Assembly: GCA_009838915.1 (NCBI GenBank)
Contig: VXQT01000025.1
Coordinates: 46,431-110,430, forward strand
From: Chloroflexota bacterium
Lineage (GTDB): Bacteria; Chloroflexota; Dehalococcoidia; Bin125
Reading direction: 5' to 3'
Length of the DNA: 64,000 bases
In this document: positions 17,963 to 26,493 of the stretch, in pieces
Numbering within the stretch: position 1 is the stretch's first letter
Layout of the letters: each line of letters begins with the position of its first letter
The notes under the pieces: generated by a model
What the model saw: the letters and a program-made list of their open reading frames with translations, nothing else
The model's database searches: none
Told to the model about the DNA's origin: nothing
Program-made: the position numbers and the translations under genes

Positions 17963-18976
17963 CTACGCATCCGGTGACGCGACGGCCGACAACTCTCCCA
18001 CCACCACGAGCCTGTGCGAGTACTTGTGGGTCTCCGTGTTGAATGAGCCTGTGCACGTGATTAGCGTGACGACCGCAACATCGGTGTTGTGCAGGTACCG
18101 CGCCGACTCTCGATCCGTGGGATCCAGGGTCACCTTCTCGGTCACCGTGTAGACGTAATAGACGTTCAGTTCCTCATCCCAGATCAGCATGTGGTCGCCG
18201 ACGCGGGTGTTGTTGAGCTCCCAGCAAACGCCGGTGCCGATGTTGCCGGACACGTCCTCGTAATCTCGGTGACCCGCGAGCAGGGTGTTGCCGACTTCGC
18301 CGGGCGCCGGAGTCGAGTCGAGCCAGCCGACCACGTAGGGATTGTCTGGCGAGCCCATGGCGCCGGTCGGCGTGCGTCCCAGCGACACCACCGCGCTCTT
18401 CAGGCCCGCCGAGGGCACGATGATCTCCCACTTGGTCTCGTGCGGCTCTCCGCTCGACGGGACCACGCCGTTGCCCAGCGGCAGGATGGCGCCTTCCGAG
18501 CCGTCGCTGCCGTGCCTCAGGGCGTCTTCGTCGATTCCGTCTTCCAGCAGGCTGCTCAGAGAGACGACCACGTAGCCAGCCACCTCGGTCGGTACCGTTT
18601 CCTGCGGCTCCTCCTCGGGCTCAGTTTCGCTCTGCGACGGCGCCTCGGCCTGCTCCTCATCCTCGTCGGCGGCCGGCGCTTCCGTCTGCGACGGTTCGTC
18701 CTGCTGCGAGTCAGGCTCTCCGCCCTCGACGATGACGGTCACTTCCGGTTGGCTCGTAACGTCCTGCTGCGCGTCGGCGTCGCCGGCCTGGTCGTCCTGC
18801 AGCTCGGACTGATCCTGCTGCTCGGCTGCAACCTGTTGCTCGGCCTGGTCCGCGTCGGCGCCACCGACGACCAGGAACAGCACCAGGAGGGTGACCGCGA
18901 ATACCACCGGAGCGATTCCGGCAACGGCCAGCAGTGCCGGCCGCTCAGCCCACAGTTCTCGCACTCGGTCCAGCAT
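17963..18976 (-). CDS. Sortase family protein B with acidic linker
   Basis: 337 aa from ATG 18976; a TTG at 19018 would add 14 residues. A membrane anchor near the N-terminus is followed by a long Gln/Glu/Asp-rich, low-complexity linker of about 100 residues, then a sortase domain with His236 (LLAGHRDY), Cys308 (VVTLITC) and Arg322 (KYSHR). It is strongly similar to the adjacent sortase from GSDGSEG through the C-terminus, so the two arose by tandem duplication, and only this copy gained the acidic spacer. The linker may hold the catalytic domain away from the membrane or through a cell-wall layer. Confidence 0.92.
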   Translation of the reverse strand: MLDRVRELWAERPALLAVAGIAPVVFAVTLLVLFLVVGGADADQAEQQVAAEQQDQSELQDDQAGDADAQQDVTSQPEVTVIVEGGEPDSQQDEPSQTEAPAADEDEEQAEAPSQSETEPEEEPQETVPTEVAGYVVVSLSSLLEDGIDEDALRHGSDGSEGAILPLGNGVVPSSGEPHETKWEIIVPSAGLKSAVVSLGRTPTGAMGSPDNPYVVGWLDSTPAPGEVGNTLLAGHRDYEDVSGNIGTGVCWELNNTRVGDHMLIWDEELNVYYVYTVTEKVTLDPTDRESARYLHNTDVAVVTLITCTGSFNTETHKYSHRLVVVGELSAVASPDA

Positions 18977-19091
18977 TGCCGCTGTTCCCTGGGTCAACCC
19001 CGACGCCGTTGCTGCCAATGTAGGCAGACGACGGGGCAGCCGCCAAATGCAGTTCGCAATCTCAGTTAGACCAGCGTAAAGCGCACCGATG

Positions 19092-20804
19092 TCATCTCGG
19101 CGCTAGCGCGTCACCAGGCATCGCCGTAGGCTGGCAGTGTCCGAAACTCGTGGGGCTGTAGCTCAGCTGGGAGAGCGTTTGACTGGCAGTCAAAAGGCCG
19201 GGGGTTCGAGTCCCCCCAGCTCCACCATCACGTACTGAACTGCGAACTCCTTCGGCAAGCGCCACTTCGGCGGCGTCCTTGCGCCCGATCGGGCTGTCTT
19301 CCGGCATCGGGATCGTGTAGTGGATCACAGCCCGGCCAGGCTCGACGTCGATCTGCTTGATGAACGTGCGGAGGAACGCCTTCGACTCGGTGATGTCGCT
19401 GGCGCGCAGGAACTCGGCCATATCCGCGACGAACTCGGCTACCACCTCGGCCTTGTCCAGCAGCACCCGGCGCTTGGCTAAGGCGTTCCGTGCCTCCTCG
19501 GCGGCGTTCTCCAACTGCTCCTTGCGCGCCATGTGCTCGCGGATGCGCGGCGCGGCGTCGTCGATCTCCAGGTCAGTCTTCTCGATCACCCGCCAGATCC
19601 GGTCCAGCATCTGGCGGATCTCACGCAGCTCGGCCTCGATCGTCTCCAACCGCTCGCGCTCCTCGCGGGCCGCGCCGTCCATCTCCTCATCCAACATTTT
19701 GACCAGTTCGCGGATGTTGCTCTCGGTCAGCACGTGGTCGCGCAGCTGGTCGACGATCAGCGTCTCGAACCGCCTGGCGTTGAGCCTGGGCGTCTTGCAG
19801 CTGCCCGAGCCGCGCTTGAGCAGGGAGCCGCAGACGTAGTAGGAGTAGCGTCCGCCCTTGGCCTCAGCTGCGGTGAGCTGCCTGCCGCAGAGGGCGCAGG
19901 CGACCAGTCCGGAGAGCAGGTACGGGCTGGCCGCGCGGCGCGGGTTGGAGTTGGCCGGCGCCCGCGCTTCGAGCATTGAGCGGACCTGTTCGAACTCGTC
20001 CTTCGAGACAATGGCGGGGACCGCGTCCTCCACCCGGACCGGTTCCGAGCCGTCGGTCGCTTTGAGCCCCCAGACCAGGGTCCCCATGTAGACCTCGTTG
20101 GTGAGCAGGCCGTGGACCGAGGTCTTGAGCCAGCGCTTGCCCTTGGCCGTGGGAATGCCTTCTGAGTTCAGCGTCTTCACGATCTCAAGGACGCTCCGTC
20201 CGCGTAGCGCCATGTCGAAGATGCGCCGCGCCACGGCGTCCTTGGGCGGGTCGAGTTCGAGCCGGGGCCGCTGCTTGCCGCCGTCTGAGACGTAGACCTT
20301 GCGGTAGCCAAAGGGCGCGTGTGAGGCGAGGTAGAAGCCGCGCTGGGCCGATTCGCGCATCCCCCGGCGCACCTCCTGGGCCAGGTTCTCGGAGTAGAAC
20401 TCGTCGACCGACTCGATGATCGCCTCCATCAGCTTGCCGGTCGGGGTGTCGTCGGCGTGCTCGGTGATCGAGGTCACGCGGATCCCGCGCCGGCGCAGCA
20501 TCGACTTGAAGGCAACGGCGTGCTCGCGCTTGCGCGTGAAGCGGGAGAACTTCCAGACCAGGATCTCCTGGAAGGGCGATTCGGGCTGCGCGGCCTCGTC
20601 CAGCATCTTCGTGAATTGCGGCCGGTCGGCGATGCGGCCCGACTCGGCCTCATCAATGTACTCGCGGGCGACGCGGTAGCCGTTGCGCTCGGCGAACTCG
20701 CGCAGGGCGCGCAGCTGGGCGGCGACGGAGAGGTCGACGTCCTGGCGGTCGGAAGAGACACGGGCGTAGAGCGCGACCGGGGTCTCGGGCTCTGGCTGCT
20801 GCAT
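19092..20804 (-). CDS. Large serine recombinase (site-specific integrase)
   Basis: 570 aa. The catalytic domain starts VALYARVSSDRQ with nucleophile Ser17; then a Recombinase domain (FGYRKVYV ... GIPTAKGKRW), a zinc ribbon (LSGLVACALCGRQ, YYVC) and a coiled coil (about residues 390-470). Start 20804 is chosen because GAGAGGAA lies upstream at good spacing. About residues 527-551 are encoded by the antisense of the tRNA-Ala gene and read GGTRTPGLLTASQTLSQL, a tail seen whenever an ORF crosses a tRNA in reverse. The functional protein probably needs only the part before it. It is the likely integrase of the element to its right. Confidence 0.92.
   Translation of the reverse strand: MQQPEPETPVALYARVSSDRQDVDLSVAAQLRALREFAERNGYRVAREYIDEAESGRIADRPQFTKMLDEAAQPESPFQEILVWKFSRFTRKREHAVAFKSMLRRRGIRVTSITEHADDTPTGKLMEAIIESVDEFYSENLAQEVRRGMRESAQRGFYLASHAPFGYRKVYVSDGGKQRPRLELDPPKDAVARRIFDMALRGRSVLEIVKTLNSEGIPTAKGKRWLKTSVHGLLTNEVYMGTLVWGLKATDGSEPVRVEDAVPAIVSKDEFEQVRSMLEARAPANSNPRRAASPYLLSGLVACALCGRQLTAAEAKGGRYSYYVCGSLLKRGSGSCKTPRLNARRFETLIVDQLRDHVLTESNIRELVKMLDEEMDGAAREERERLETIEAELREIRQMLDRIWRVIEKTDLEIDDAAPRIREHMARKEQLENAAEEARNALAKRRVLLDKAEVVAEFVADMAEFLRASDITESKAFLRTFIKQIDVEPGRAVIHYTIPMPEDSPIGRKDAAEVALAEGVRSSVRDGGAGGTRTPGLLTASQTLSQLSYSPTSFGHCQPTAMPGDALAPR
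19152..19227 (+). tRNA. tRNA-Ala (anticodon GGC), CCA encoded
   Basis: A complete cloverleaf can be folded: the acceptor stem GGGGCTG pairs with CAGCTCC and includes the G3-U70 wobble pair that defines alanine tRNAs. The anticodon loop CTGGCAG has anticodon GGC, flanked by stem TTTGA/TCAAA; the T-loop is GGTTCGAGTCC-like. Discriminator A at 19224 is followed by an encoded CCA. It overlaps the recombinase tail on the opposite strand, marking the probable attachment site of an integrated element. Confidence 0.96.
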
Positions 20805-21155
20805 AGGAGGTTCCTCTCGTGGCTGCGTTGCGCGGCGTTCCATGTTCGAAACATCGTACCCATTCTCGTCGGTTTCGGCAGTGTCGCGGGCGTCGGGTTG
20901 GCGCGGTTTCGGCATACCGGAGGCGATGCTCGGCCCCTGAACTCCCGCTCGGCCCGCGCCCATCGGCGTGAGCGGCCGCCCCGGCTCTCCGAGCGGTTGC
21001 TGCAACAATTGTCCCGCTGTTGGCAAGGGAGCCCTGACAGGGGTTGCGACACTGCAATCGAGCGGCATCGGGGATGGCGCTCAATGCTCCGGCGGTATCC
21101 AGCACTGGGTTTGGTGACGGCAACAGGCGGCGGGCGGGGTGGGGCGGGGCTGCGC
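20805..21155. other. Non-coding stretch between recombinase and Replic_Relax gene
   Basis: About 350 bp without a convincing gene. Both flanking genes are on the minus strand, so this holds the recombinase leader and probably its promoter. The recombinase frame stays open through the whole stretch but shows no conserved residues. A short palindrome CCCTG-T-CAGGG lies near 21034-21047; it is too small to call a terminator. Confidence 0.4.
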
Positions 21156-23183
21156 CTACCGGAACTGCTGGGCACGGGTGGTTGGGGCAGTTGGCGCTTG
21201 TCCGAGCAACTGTCCGTACTGCTCCAGGCGGTGGCGGTCGGGGGCTCGGGCGCCCCAGGCACGCCAGCTGCGGCCCAGCACGCCGTGCGCTTCGAGGGCA
21301 TCGAGGTTGCTGCTCAGGAAGGGGGCGGGACTGACCTGTTCGGCCGTGTCGAGGAAGGTCGATTCGGCCCGCTCGGTCTCGAACAGGAAGAGCACGAGCG
21401 GCAGTTGCCCGCCGTGGTCGGGCCGGACGTAGCCGCTCCCGAAGTAGCGTCGGTAGGCGCGCAGCCGCTCAGGGACGCGCCGGGGCGTGGTGGCGCGGCG
21501 TTCGAACTCGACCAGGCACCAGTGCCAGTCGTCACCGGCGCGGAGCTGGAATGAGGCGTCGGGGTAGAGCGGGTAACGGGTCCACTGGTGCTCGTAGCTG
21601 ATCTGCGAGCGCTGGGTGGGCAGCAGGTCGAGCAGTTCGTGGTCGGGGGAGCGGGCGGCTTCGGCGCTGAGCCGGGCGCAGAACTCGGTGACGCCGGCCT
21701 GGTGCCGGTGCTGGTTCGCCGCGGTCTGCACGAGCGAGCCGATATAGCCCTCTTCGTCGCGCACGGGCGTCCAGCGGTCGAGGGTGGGGCCGACGGCGGC
21801 GCGGTCGCGGCGGGCGAGATAGGTCAAGCCGGCGTCCGAGAGCAGGTAGCCCAGTTCCTCGCGCAGGATCAGCCCGTGCTCGCGCAATGCGTGGAGGACC
21901 TGGTTGGCGCGGCGCTCCGAGACCCCGTCCATCAGTCCGGCCAGCTGAGCGGGCGAGCAGAACGGCCAGCCGCCGAGCAGGTCAAGCGCGCGTTTCTCGG
22001 CGCGGCTGAGCCTGAGCGACAACGCCTGGCCGAACTGCTCAGCGGGGTCGGGCAAGTCGGCGCGGGATGCGTTGAGCGGTCGCCGCATCGGCGCACGGCT
22101 GAGGCTGGGATACGCTTCGGCGAGCCGGTGCGCGTGGGCGATGATGAGGGACAAGGGGACGTCCGGTGCAAGCGTCGGCGTCGAGGCGAACCCGTAGCCG
22201 CCCTGCTGCCAGACCCGGGACTCGCCCCCGACCCCGACGGCGATCACATCGCCCGTGACCGCGACCAGCGTCTCGGTGTGCGCGGACGGGTCGGCGATGG
22301 CGCGCAGGACGCGGCGCATGTCCTGCTCCGAGTCAGTCAGGATCAGCGTGAGCGATGCACGCTGGGCAGCGTTCATCCGCTCGATCGTGCGGATGCGGTA
22401 GCGCAGGCTGGCGTTGGTCAGCATCGGGCCCTGGCGCACGAAACCCAGCGTGCCTCCGCTGGGCAGGAGCAAGAGCAGGTCGTAGGGGCCCGTCCGGCAG
22501 TGGGTGACGACCACAGGCGCGTCGCTCGCGTCCAACGCCGCGATGATGGACGCGACGCGGTACAGCGCCGCCACGGCGTCCAGGCGCTCGGCCAGGACCC
22601 GGAACCACCGCCGCGAGACGGGGTAGAGCCGCAGCAGCCGCTCGATCCCCGATTGTTCGCCTGAGGCCAGGGCGACGATGCCCTCCCGCGTCGGGAAGAA
22701 CCGCCGCTGCGGCCGCACGCCCAGCAGCTGCAGGCGGTGTGGGCGCGAGTCGGCGAGTCCCCGCTTCGCAAGGCGTGCGAGCCGTTCCCTCAGGGTGTTG
22801 GCCGGCAGCCGGATCAGCGCCGCCAGCTCGTCGACTGTGGCCAGCGGGGTGTGGCAGAGCAGCTCAACGGTCTGCCGGTCCGCGGTCATCAGGTGGGGGC
22901 GCGGTCGGTTTGCCCAGGCTGCGCCGCTTGGCGGGTGCAGCCGCTCTGCCGCGTGGCGTAACTCCCCGGTCGACGCGCCGACCTCGGCGGTCACGGCGGC
23001 GACCAGCTTCGGGCTGACGTGCTCCGTCCACAGGAATCGCCACAGCGTGGAGCGCGACACGCCGTAGCGGTCGGCGGTGCGCTGTACGCCGCGCCGCCAC
23101 GCGCGGGTGCGCAGGTACTCGCGGACCGCGTCAATCTGCGCGGCCGATGGCGGGCGCTGCACGGCGTATCGGACCTCTCTCAC
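21156..23183 (-). CDS. Replication-relaxation (Replic_Relax) family protein with N-terminal HTH
   Basis: 675 aa from GTG 23183. Residues about 15-60 form a helix-turn-helix (GVQRTADRYGVSRSTLWRFL). Two winged-helix-like segments follow (TVDELAALIRLPANTLRERL and CSPAQLAGLMDG), and the C-terminal part carries YPLYPDASFQLRAG ... LVEFERRATTPRRV and the Y-R-R-Y-F segment. This P-D-A ... E-x-E/D-R pattern is that of the Replic_Relax family found on plasmids and integrative elements, thought to act in plasmid relaxation or replication. It is downstream of a perfect dyad overlapping its start codon. Its presence next to a serine recombinase supports a mobile element. Confidence 0.75.
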   Translation of the reverse strand: MREVRYAVQRPPSAAQIDAVREYLRTRAWRRGVQRTADRYGVSRSTLWRFLWTEHVSPKLVAAVTAEVGASTGELRHAAERLHPPSGAAWANRPRPHLMTADRQTVELLCHTPLATVDELAALIRLPANTLRERLARLAKRGLADSRPHRLQLLGVRPQRRFFPTREGIVALASGEQSGIERLLRLYPVSRRWFRVLAERLDAVAALYRVASIIAALDASDAPVVVTHCRTGPYDLLLLLPSGGTLGFVRQGPMLTNASLRYRIRTIERMNAAQRASLTLILTDSEQDMRRVLRAIADPSAHTETLVAVTGDVIAVGVGGESRVWQQGGYGFASTPTLAPDVPLSLIIAHAHRLAEAYPSLSRAPMRRPLNASRADLPDPAEQFGQALSLRLSRAEKRALDLLGGWPFCSPAQLAGLMDGVSERRANQVLHALREHGLILREELGYLLSDAGLTYLARRDRAAVGPTLDRWTPVRDEEGYIGSLVQTAANQHRHQAGVTEFCARLSAEAARSPDHELLDLLPTQRSQISYEHQWTRYPLYPDASFQLRAGDDWHWCLVEFERRATTPRRVPERLRAYRRYFGSGYVRPDHGGQLPLVLFLFETERAESTFLDTAEQVSPAPFLSSNLDALEAHGVLGRSWRAWGARAPDRHRLEQYGQLLGQAPTAPTTRAQQFR

Positions 23184-23197
23184 TGACGCACGTCAGT
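23182..23197. promoter_or_regulatory. Dyad overlapping the Replic_Relax start codon
   Basis: The sequence ACTGAC-GCAC-GTCAGT is a perfect 6-bp inverted repeat that includes the first bases of the GTG start. A protein bound here would block initiation, so it is a candidate autoregulatory operator for the HTH-bearing Replic_Relax protein. Confidence 0.4.
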
Positions 23198-23261
23198 TCT
23201 AGTGTGCCTCCCGCTCGGCCGGTTGACCATGGCGCGGGCGTCGGGTTCGGCGCGCTCAGAA

Positions 23262-23277
23262 CGGTATCCTGATACCG
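23262..23277. promoter_or_regulatory. Perfect 16-bp dyad upstream of the small-protein/protease pair
   Basis: CGGTATC-CT-GATACCG is a perfect 7+7 inverted repeat ending 29 nt before the ATG at 23307. The placement in the leader of a two-gene cassette, facing the divergent Replic_Relax gene, fits a repressor operator. The binding protein is not identified. Confidence 0.45.
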
Positions 23278-23306
23278 AGGACACACTCACCGACGAGGAC
23301 GCCGGC

Positions 23307-23576
23307 ATGACAATGACCAGGCCCGCCGACGAAGTCGCCCGGCTCGGCGACGAAATCTACGAGCGCGACATTCGCGCTCAAGTCGAAGCCGAGCACTACG
23401 GTAAGATCGTCGCCATTGATGTCGAGAGCGGCTGCTGGGGACTCGGCAAGACGGCGACCGAGGCGCGGGCTCAGCTCGACCGGCAACGCGCCGGCGTCAC
23501 GGAAGTGTGGGGCGTGCGAATCGGCTTCCGCGCGCTGCACCACTTCGGCGGGCGTCCGATCTGGAGCGATCGTTGA
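23307..23576 (+). CDS. Small conserved protein preceding an aspartic protease-like gene
   Basis: 89 aa, no known domain that I can name. Visible pattern: ADEVARLGDEIYERDIRAQV, then G-K-I-V-A-I-D-V-E-S-G-C-W, a short helical segment A-T-E-A-R-A-Q-L, and an ending V-R-I-G-F-R-A-L-H-H-F-G-G-R. Proteins of this layout recur beside small clan-AA aspartic proteases, a pairing that resembles toxin-antitoxin loci. Its TGA stop overlaps the TTG start of the protease-like gene, so the two are translated together. ATG 23307 is chosen; upstream residues in the same frame run through the dyad. Confidence 0.65.
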   Translation: MTMTRPADEVARLGDEIYERDIRAQVEAEHYGKIVAIDVESGCWGLGKTATEARAQLDRQRAGVTEVWGVRIGFRALHHFGGRPIWSDR

Positions 23577-23944
23577 TCACCGGGCGTGTGAATGCCGACT
23601 ACGAGGCGATCGTCGTTCTCGACCTGCAAGGACACACGGGTGAGAAGAGACGGCTTGAAGCAGTCGTCGACACGGGCTTTAGCGGGTTTCTGACCGTCAC
23701 CCCCGCTATCGTCACCGAATTGGCGCTGCCGTTCCTGATGACGGGTCGCGCGATTCTCGCGGATGGCAGCGAAGCCCGGTTTCCGGTACGTTCCGCGGTC
23801 GTGCTCTGGGACGACCAACCCGTCTCCGTGGAAGTGGAAGCTGCAGACACTACGCTACTGATCGGGATGCGGCTGCTGGAGGGCTACCGACTCTGCGCCG
23901 ACTCCCACGACGGAGGCCGCGTCACCATCGAGCAACTGCCTTGA
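23573..23944 (+). CDS. Clan AA (retropepsin-like) aspartic protease family protein
   Basis: 123 aa from TTG 23573, which overlaps the preceding stop (TTGA). The single-lobe aspartyl protease signature is visible: EAVVDTGFSGFLTV with Asp33, then the beta-strand turn A-I-L-A-D-G-S, and a late hydrophobic-hydrophobic-G motif (TTLLIGMRLLEGY). One D-T-G per chain means the active form would be a homodimer, as in retropepsins. Such proteins occur widely in bacteria beside the small protein upstream; their substrates are largely unknown. Confidence 0.8.
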   Translation: MITGRVNADYEAIVVLDLQGHTGEKRRLEAVVDTGFSGFLTVTPAIVTELALPFLMTGRAILADGSEARFPVRSAVVLWDDQPVSVEVEAADTTLLIGMRLLEGYRLCADSHDGGRVTIEQLP

Positions 23945-24005
23945 ATCCTCCATCCCGCCTCTTCCCCATCGGACCCCCACATAGACCGCCTCCAACGCCT
24001 CGACG

Positions 24006-24170
24006 CTCACCCACGCCGTCGACGACCGCGCGGGGCAAACTGCGGCCGAGCTGGTCGCGCTCGAGGAAGCGCCAGAGGGTCTGCCGGGAGACACAGAACC
24101 GCTCGACCGTACGCCCGTGGCCGTATTGCCACGCATGCTGTCGCAAGTAGGTGCGAGTCACGTCGATCCG
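24006..24170 (-). pseudogene. Remnant of a second Replic_Relax N-terminal HTH
   Basis: On the minus strand this region encodes a segment like the Replic_Relax N-terminus: TRTYLRQHAW, then VERFCVSRQTLWRFLERD and a P-R-A-V-V-D-G-V-G end, matching REYLRTRAW, ADRYGVSRSTLWRFLWTE and P-K-L-V-A-A-V in the gene at 21156-23183. The rest of the long protein is absent; the frame degenerates into Gly/Arg-rich sequence. It suggests a deleted second copy, possibly a scar of an earlier or tandem element. Confidence 0.6.
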
Positions 24171-24404
24171 CCGTCGTCGCTCACGGGTGGACTCCGAGAA
24201 CTGCAAACCGGTGGATGTGAGATCGGAGAGCGAATGCGCGCCGAGGGGCCTCGAGCGCCCCGGCGCCTCGTGCGGGCGCTGAGGCGGAATCAACCCGGTC
24301 GAACCGTTAGCGGCCGGGCGGGTTGCTGCCACGTCCGCCGGAGGGCTTGCCGGTCGTGCTCGGCGCGTTGGCCGCCCGCCCGCCGAATTTGCTGCTGCTG
24401 GCAC

Positions 24405-24843
24405 GCATCCTTGGTGAATTGGTCAGATCCGTACTCTCGCTTGCGCGAGCTGACGTTCGGGGTAAATCGAACCAGCATCGCCGCTCGCTTGACGATCAAT
24501 CGTATGCCGATGTGCCGGAGAGGCACAGCCGAGGACTGGAGAACAGTGGGTCGCCGGCCCTGATCGGGAAATTTCTGGCGAATCCGCACTCTCTCTACAG
24601 GAATGGTGCGATACTGACTGGACCGCTGCCTATTGGCAGTCAATCGACACCAAGAGATGGGCGTTGATGGCACCGAGTGTCGAAGGCTGCGGGCTCAGGC
24701 ACTCTCTGCGCTAACGGGCGCTCTCGCAAGGGCGGCATACCGCGCGGTCTGTTCACCCTCCCTTGGTATGCCCCGCATCGAAGATGCCAATCCAAACGTC
24801 GTTTCCCTGACTGGTCTCCCTTGTCCTTTTGGGTCAAGAGTTC
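24405..24843. other. Non-coding stretch downstream of the five-gene defence operon
   Basis: About 440 bp with short open frames but no conserved protein. Visible base composition is lower in GC than in the flanking chromosome. It should hold the operon terminator, but I see no convincing GC hairpin with a T-run. Confidence 0.4.
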
Positions 24844-26493
24844 TCACTGTGCGGAACGCTGCGCTTGCCTCAACCATTCCGAGTCGTTGGGGCCTGGTCG
24901 TGACAATGCGTTGGCAACAGCCGTGGCAACTCTGAGAGCGTGCTCGTCCTTCAACTCCGCGAGCCATCTGTACTTCACACCATTGATGTCGGAGAAACAG
25001 AAAACGCCGTTTTCAAGTTCCGCGGACGCCAGAACTTCTCCTGGTGGGCTGGTGTCCGGTTCGAAGCGTCTGACAATCAGGTCGGACGGTGTTGGGTTGA
25101 CTTCGAAGTGTTCCCACTCGTCCACTCCTTTATCAACCATGAGAGGAAGCGCTTCTATCCCGCCACTGCCGGCCGCATCCAAGGGAATGAGAGGAAAACC
25201 TGTCGTGTCATAGAGCCTAGTGCTATCGCATTTGGGCTGTAGGCACAGGAGGTACTGCGGATCTCCGTCACCTTCAGTTTGCACGACGGTCCCTAACGTG
25301 AGCCGTGGACGCCGTCCCGGATAGCGAGTCTTGAGACCAAGCAGCGCCGCGAATCTGTGGTTAGCGCGGTCCGCCTCCGCTTCTTGCTCTGTGAACGCTT
25401 CCGCGCCTCGAGCCCGGAGCCCATTCCTACCGCCTTCTGGAAGGATCGCAGATGGACCGATTCCCTCACTGAGCAAGTCCCGCCAGCGATGCACCAGATT
25501 CTGTTCTCCAGGGAAAGTGAATGGCACCGACAGATCAAGCCCCTCCGAGAGCCGTGAAGTCAACCAGGACTCGATAGCTTCAACGTTTGCTTGAGCGCCG
25601 GGGCGGGCATCCTCGAGGACGGACATAATCTCGGCTCCGAGCGCCTCTTCCACGTGGTCTTCCGCATCGGGCGGGTGCGGGAGCAGCAGGCGATGTGCGA
25701 GGTAGCCAGGATCCAGCCGTCTCGTGAACTTCGCCAGTATCTTGTGTGAGTTGTCACGGACAGCTGCGATGCCACTGATGGCGGTGTTGCGGAGTAGTCC
25801 GCCGGCCATCAACGCGAACTCCTCCGTCAAGCGTCTCGCTAGGTCACTCTCCGACACCTCACGGCCAAGTTCAGCTGGCGCTCGCGTGAGGACGCCGGCC
25901 TTCGCCAGCACGACAATGTGCAGCGGACCCTTGGATAACCGGAAGTTTGCAGGGTCGTCCACGAGTTCGTGTTCTTCGTAGAACTCGTCGGTCGCCCCTC
26001 GTACTCTCTGATGAATCTCGCCCAGGTTCGGTTCGCCTGTGTAGATCGCGACCAGTCTCAGTCGGTCGGCGTAAGCATCGTCCTTAAGAATCTCACGCAT
26101 CACCGCCAAAGCCGCATCCCCAACCGAGTCCTGAATCTTCCAATCGAGGACAACGATGTCCGCTCGTCTCGCTGCGCGAACGGTTCTTTCAGGGAATTCA
26201 CGGCCGGGAGCGGCGCTCAGCACCGCGCACACGGAACCGATGTCAGCGAAGCCAGCGATGACCTGCTCAGCGTGCAGCGGCACTCCCTGTGGGTCGTGCT
26301 CAGAGACGCTGTCTGCCGGTTGCGTTGTCTGCGGGTAGTCGGGCGAGGTGAGTGGATCTGATCCAGAATCGAGAGTCAGATCCGATGGAGACATCTCAGC
26401 AAGGTCGTCGAGCACCACGACGGATTGCAGGAACGACTCAATGGCGTCAAGAGTGAAGGTCTGAAACGGAACAATCTCGAGGTTGCTAGTCAT
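24844..26493 (-). CDS. Atypical receiver-domain (REC-like) effector protein of the defence operon
   Basis: 549 aa, last gene of the five-gene operon. ATG 26493 overlaps the stop of the GHKL protein by 8 nt (ATGACTAG). Residues 1-200 resemble a two-component receiver: acidic pair D29-D30 after SVVVL, candidate phospho-acceptor D117 in ADIVVLDWKI, T152 in LVAIYTG and K198 in HIVVLAK, the D/T/K set of CheY-like domains. A spacer of about 60 extra residues separates the first strand from the second. The remaining 350 residues match nothing I can name and contain no HTH, so it is not a classical transcription factor. Inference: it receives a phosphoryl signal from, or binds, the adjacent GHKL protein. 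Confidence 0.7.
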   Translation of the reverse strand: MTSNLEIVPFQTFTLDAIESFLQSVVVLDDLAEMSPSDLTLDSGSDPLTSPDYPQTTQPADSVSEHDPQGVPLHAEQVIAGFADIGSVCAVLSAAPGREFPERTVRAARRADIVVLDWKIQDSVGDAALAVMREILKDDAYADRLRLVAIYTGEPNLGEIHQRVRGATDEFYEEHELVDDPANFRLSKGPLHIVVLAKAGVLTRAPAELGREVSESDLARRLTEEFALMAGGLLRNTAISGIAAVRDNSHKILAKFTRRLDPGYLAHRLLLPHPPDAEDHVEEALGAEIMSVLEDARPGAQANVEAIESWLTSRLSEGLDLSVPFTFPGEQNLVHRWRDLLSEGIGPSAILPEGGRNGLRARGAEAFTEQEAEADRANHRFAALLGLKTRYPGRRPRLTLGTVVQTEGDGDPQYLLCLQPKCDSTRLYDTTGFPLIPLDAAGSGGIEALPLMVDKGVDEWEHFEVNPTPSDLIVRRFEPDTSPPGEVLASAELENGVFCFSDINGVKYRWLAELKDEHALRVATAVANALSRPGPNDSEWLRQAQRSAQ

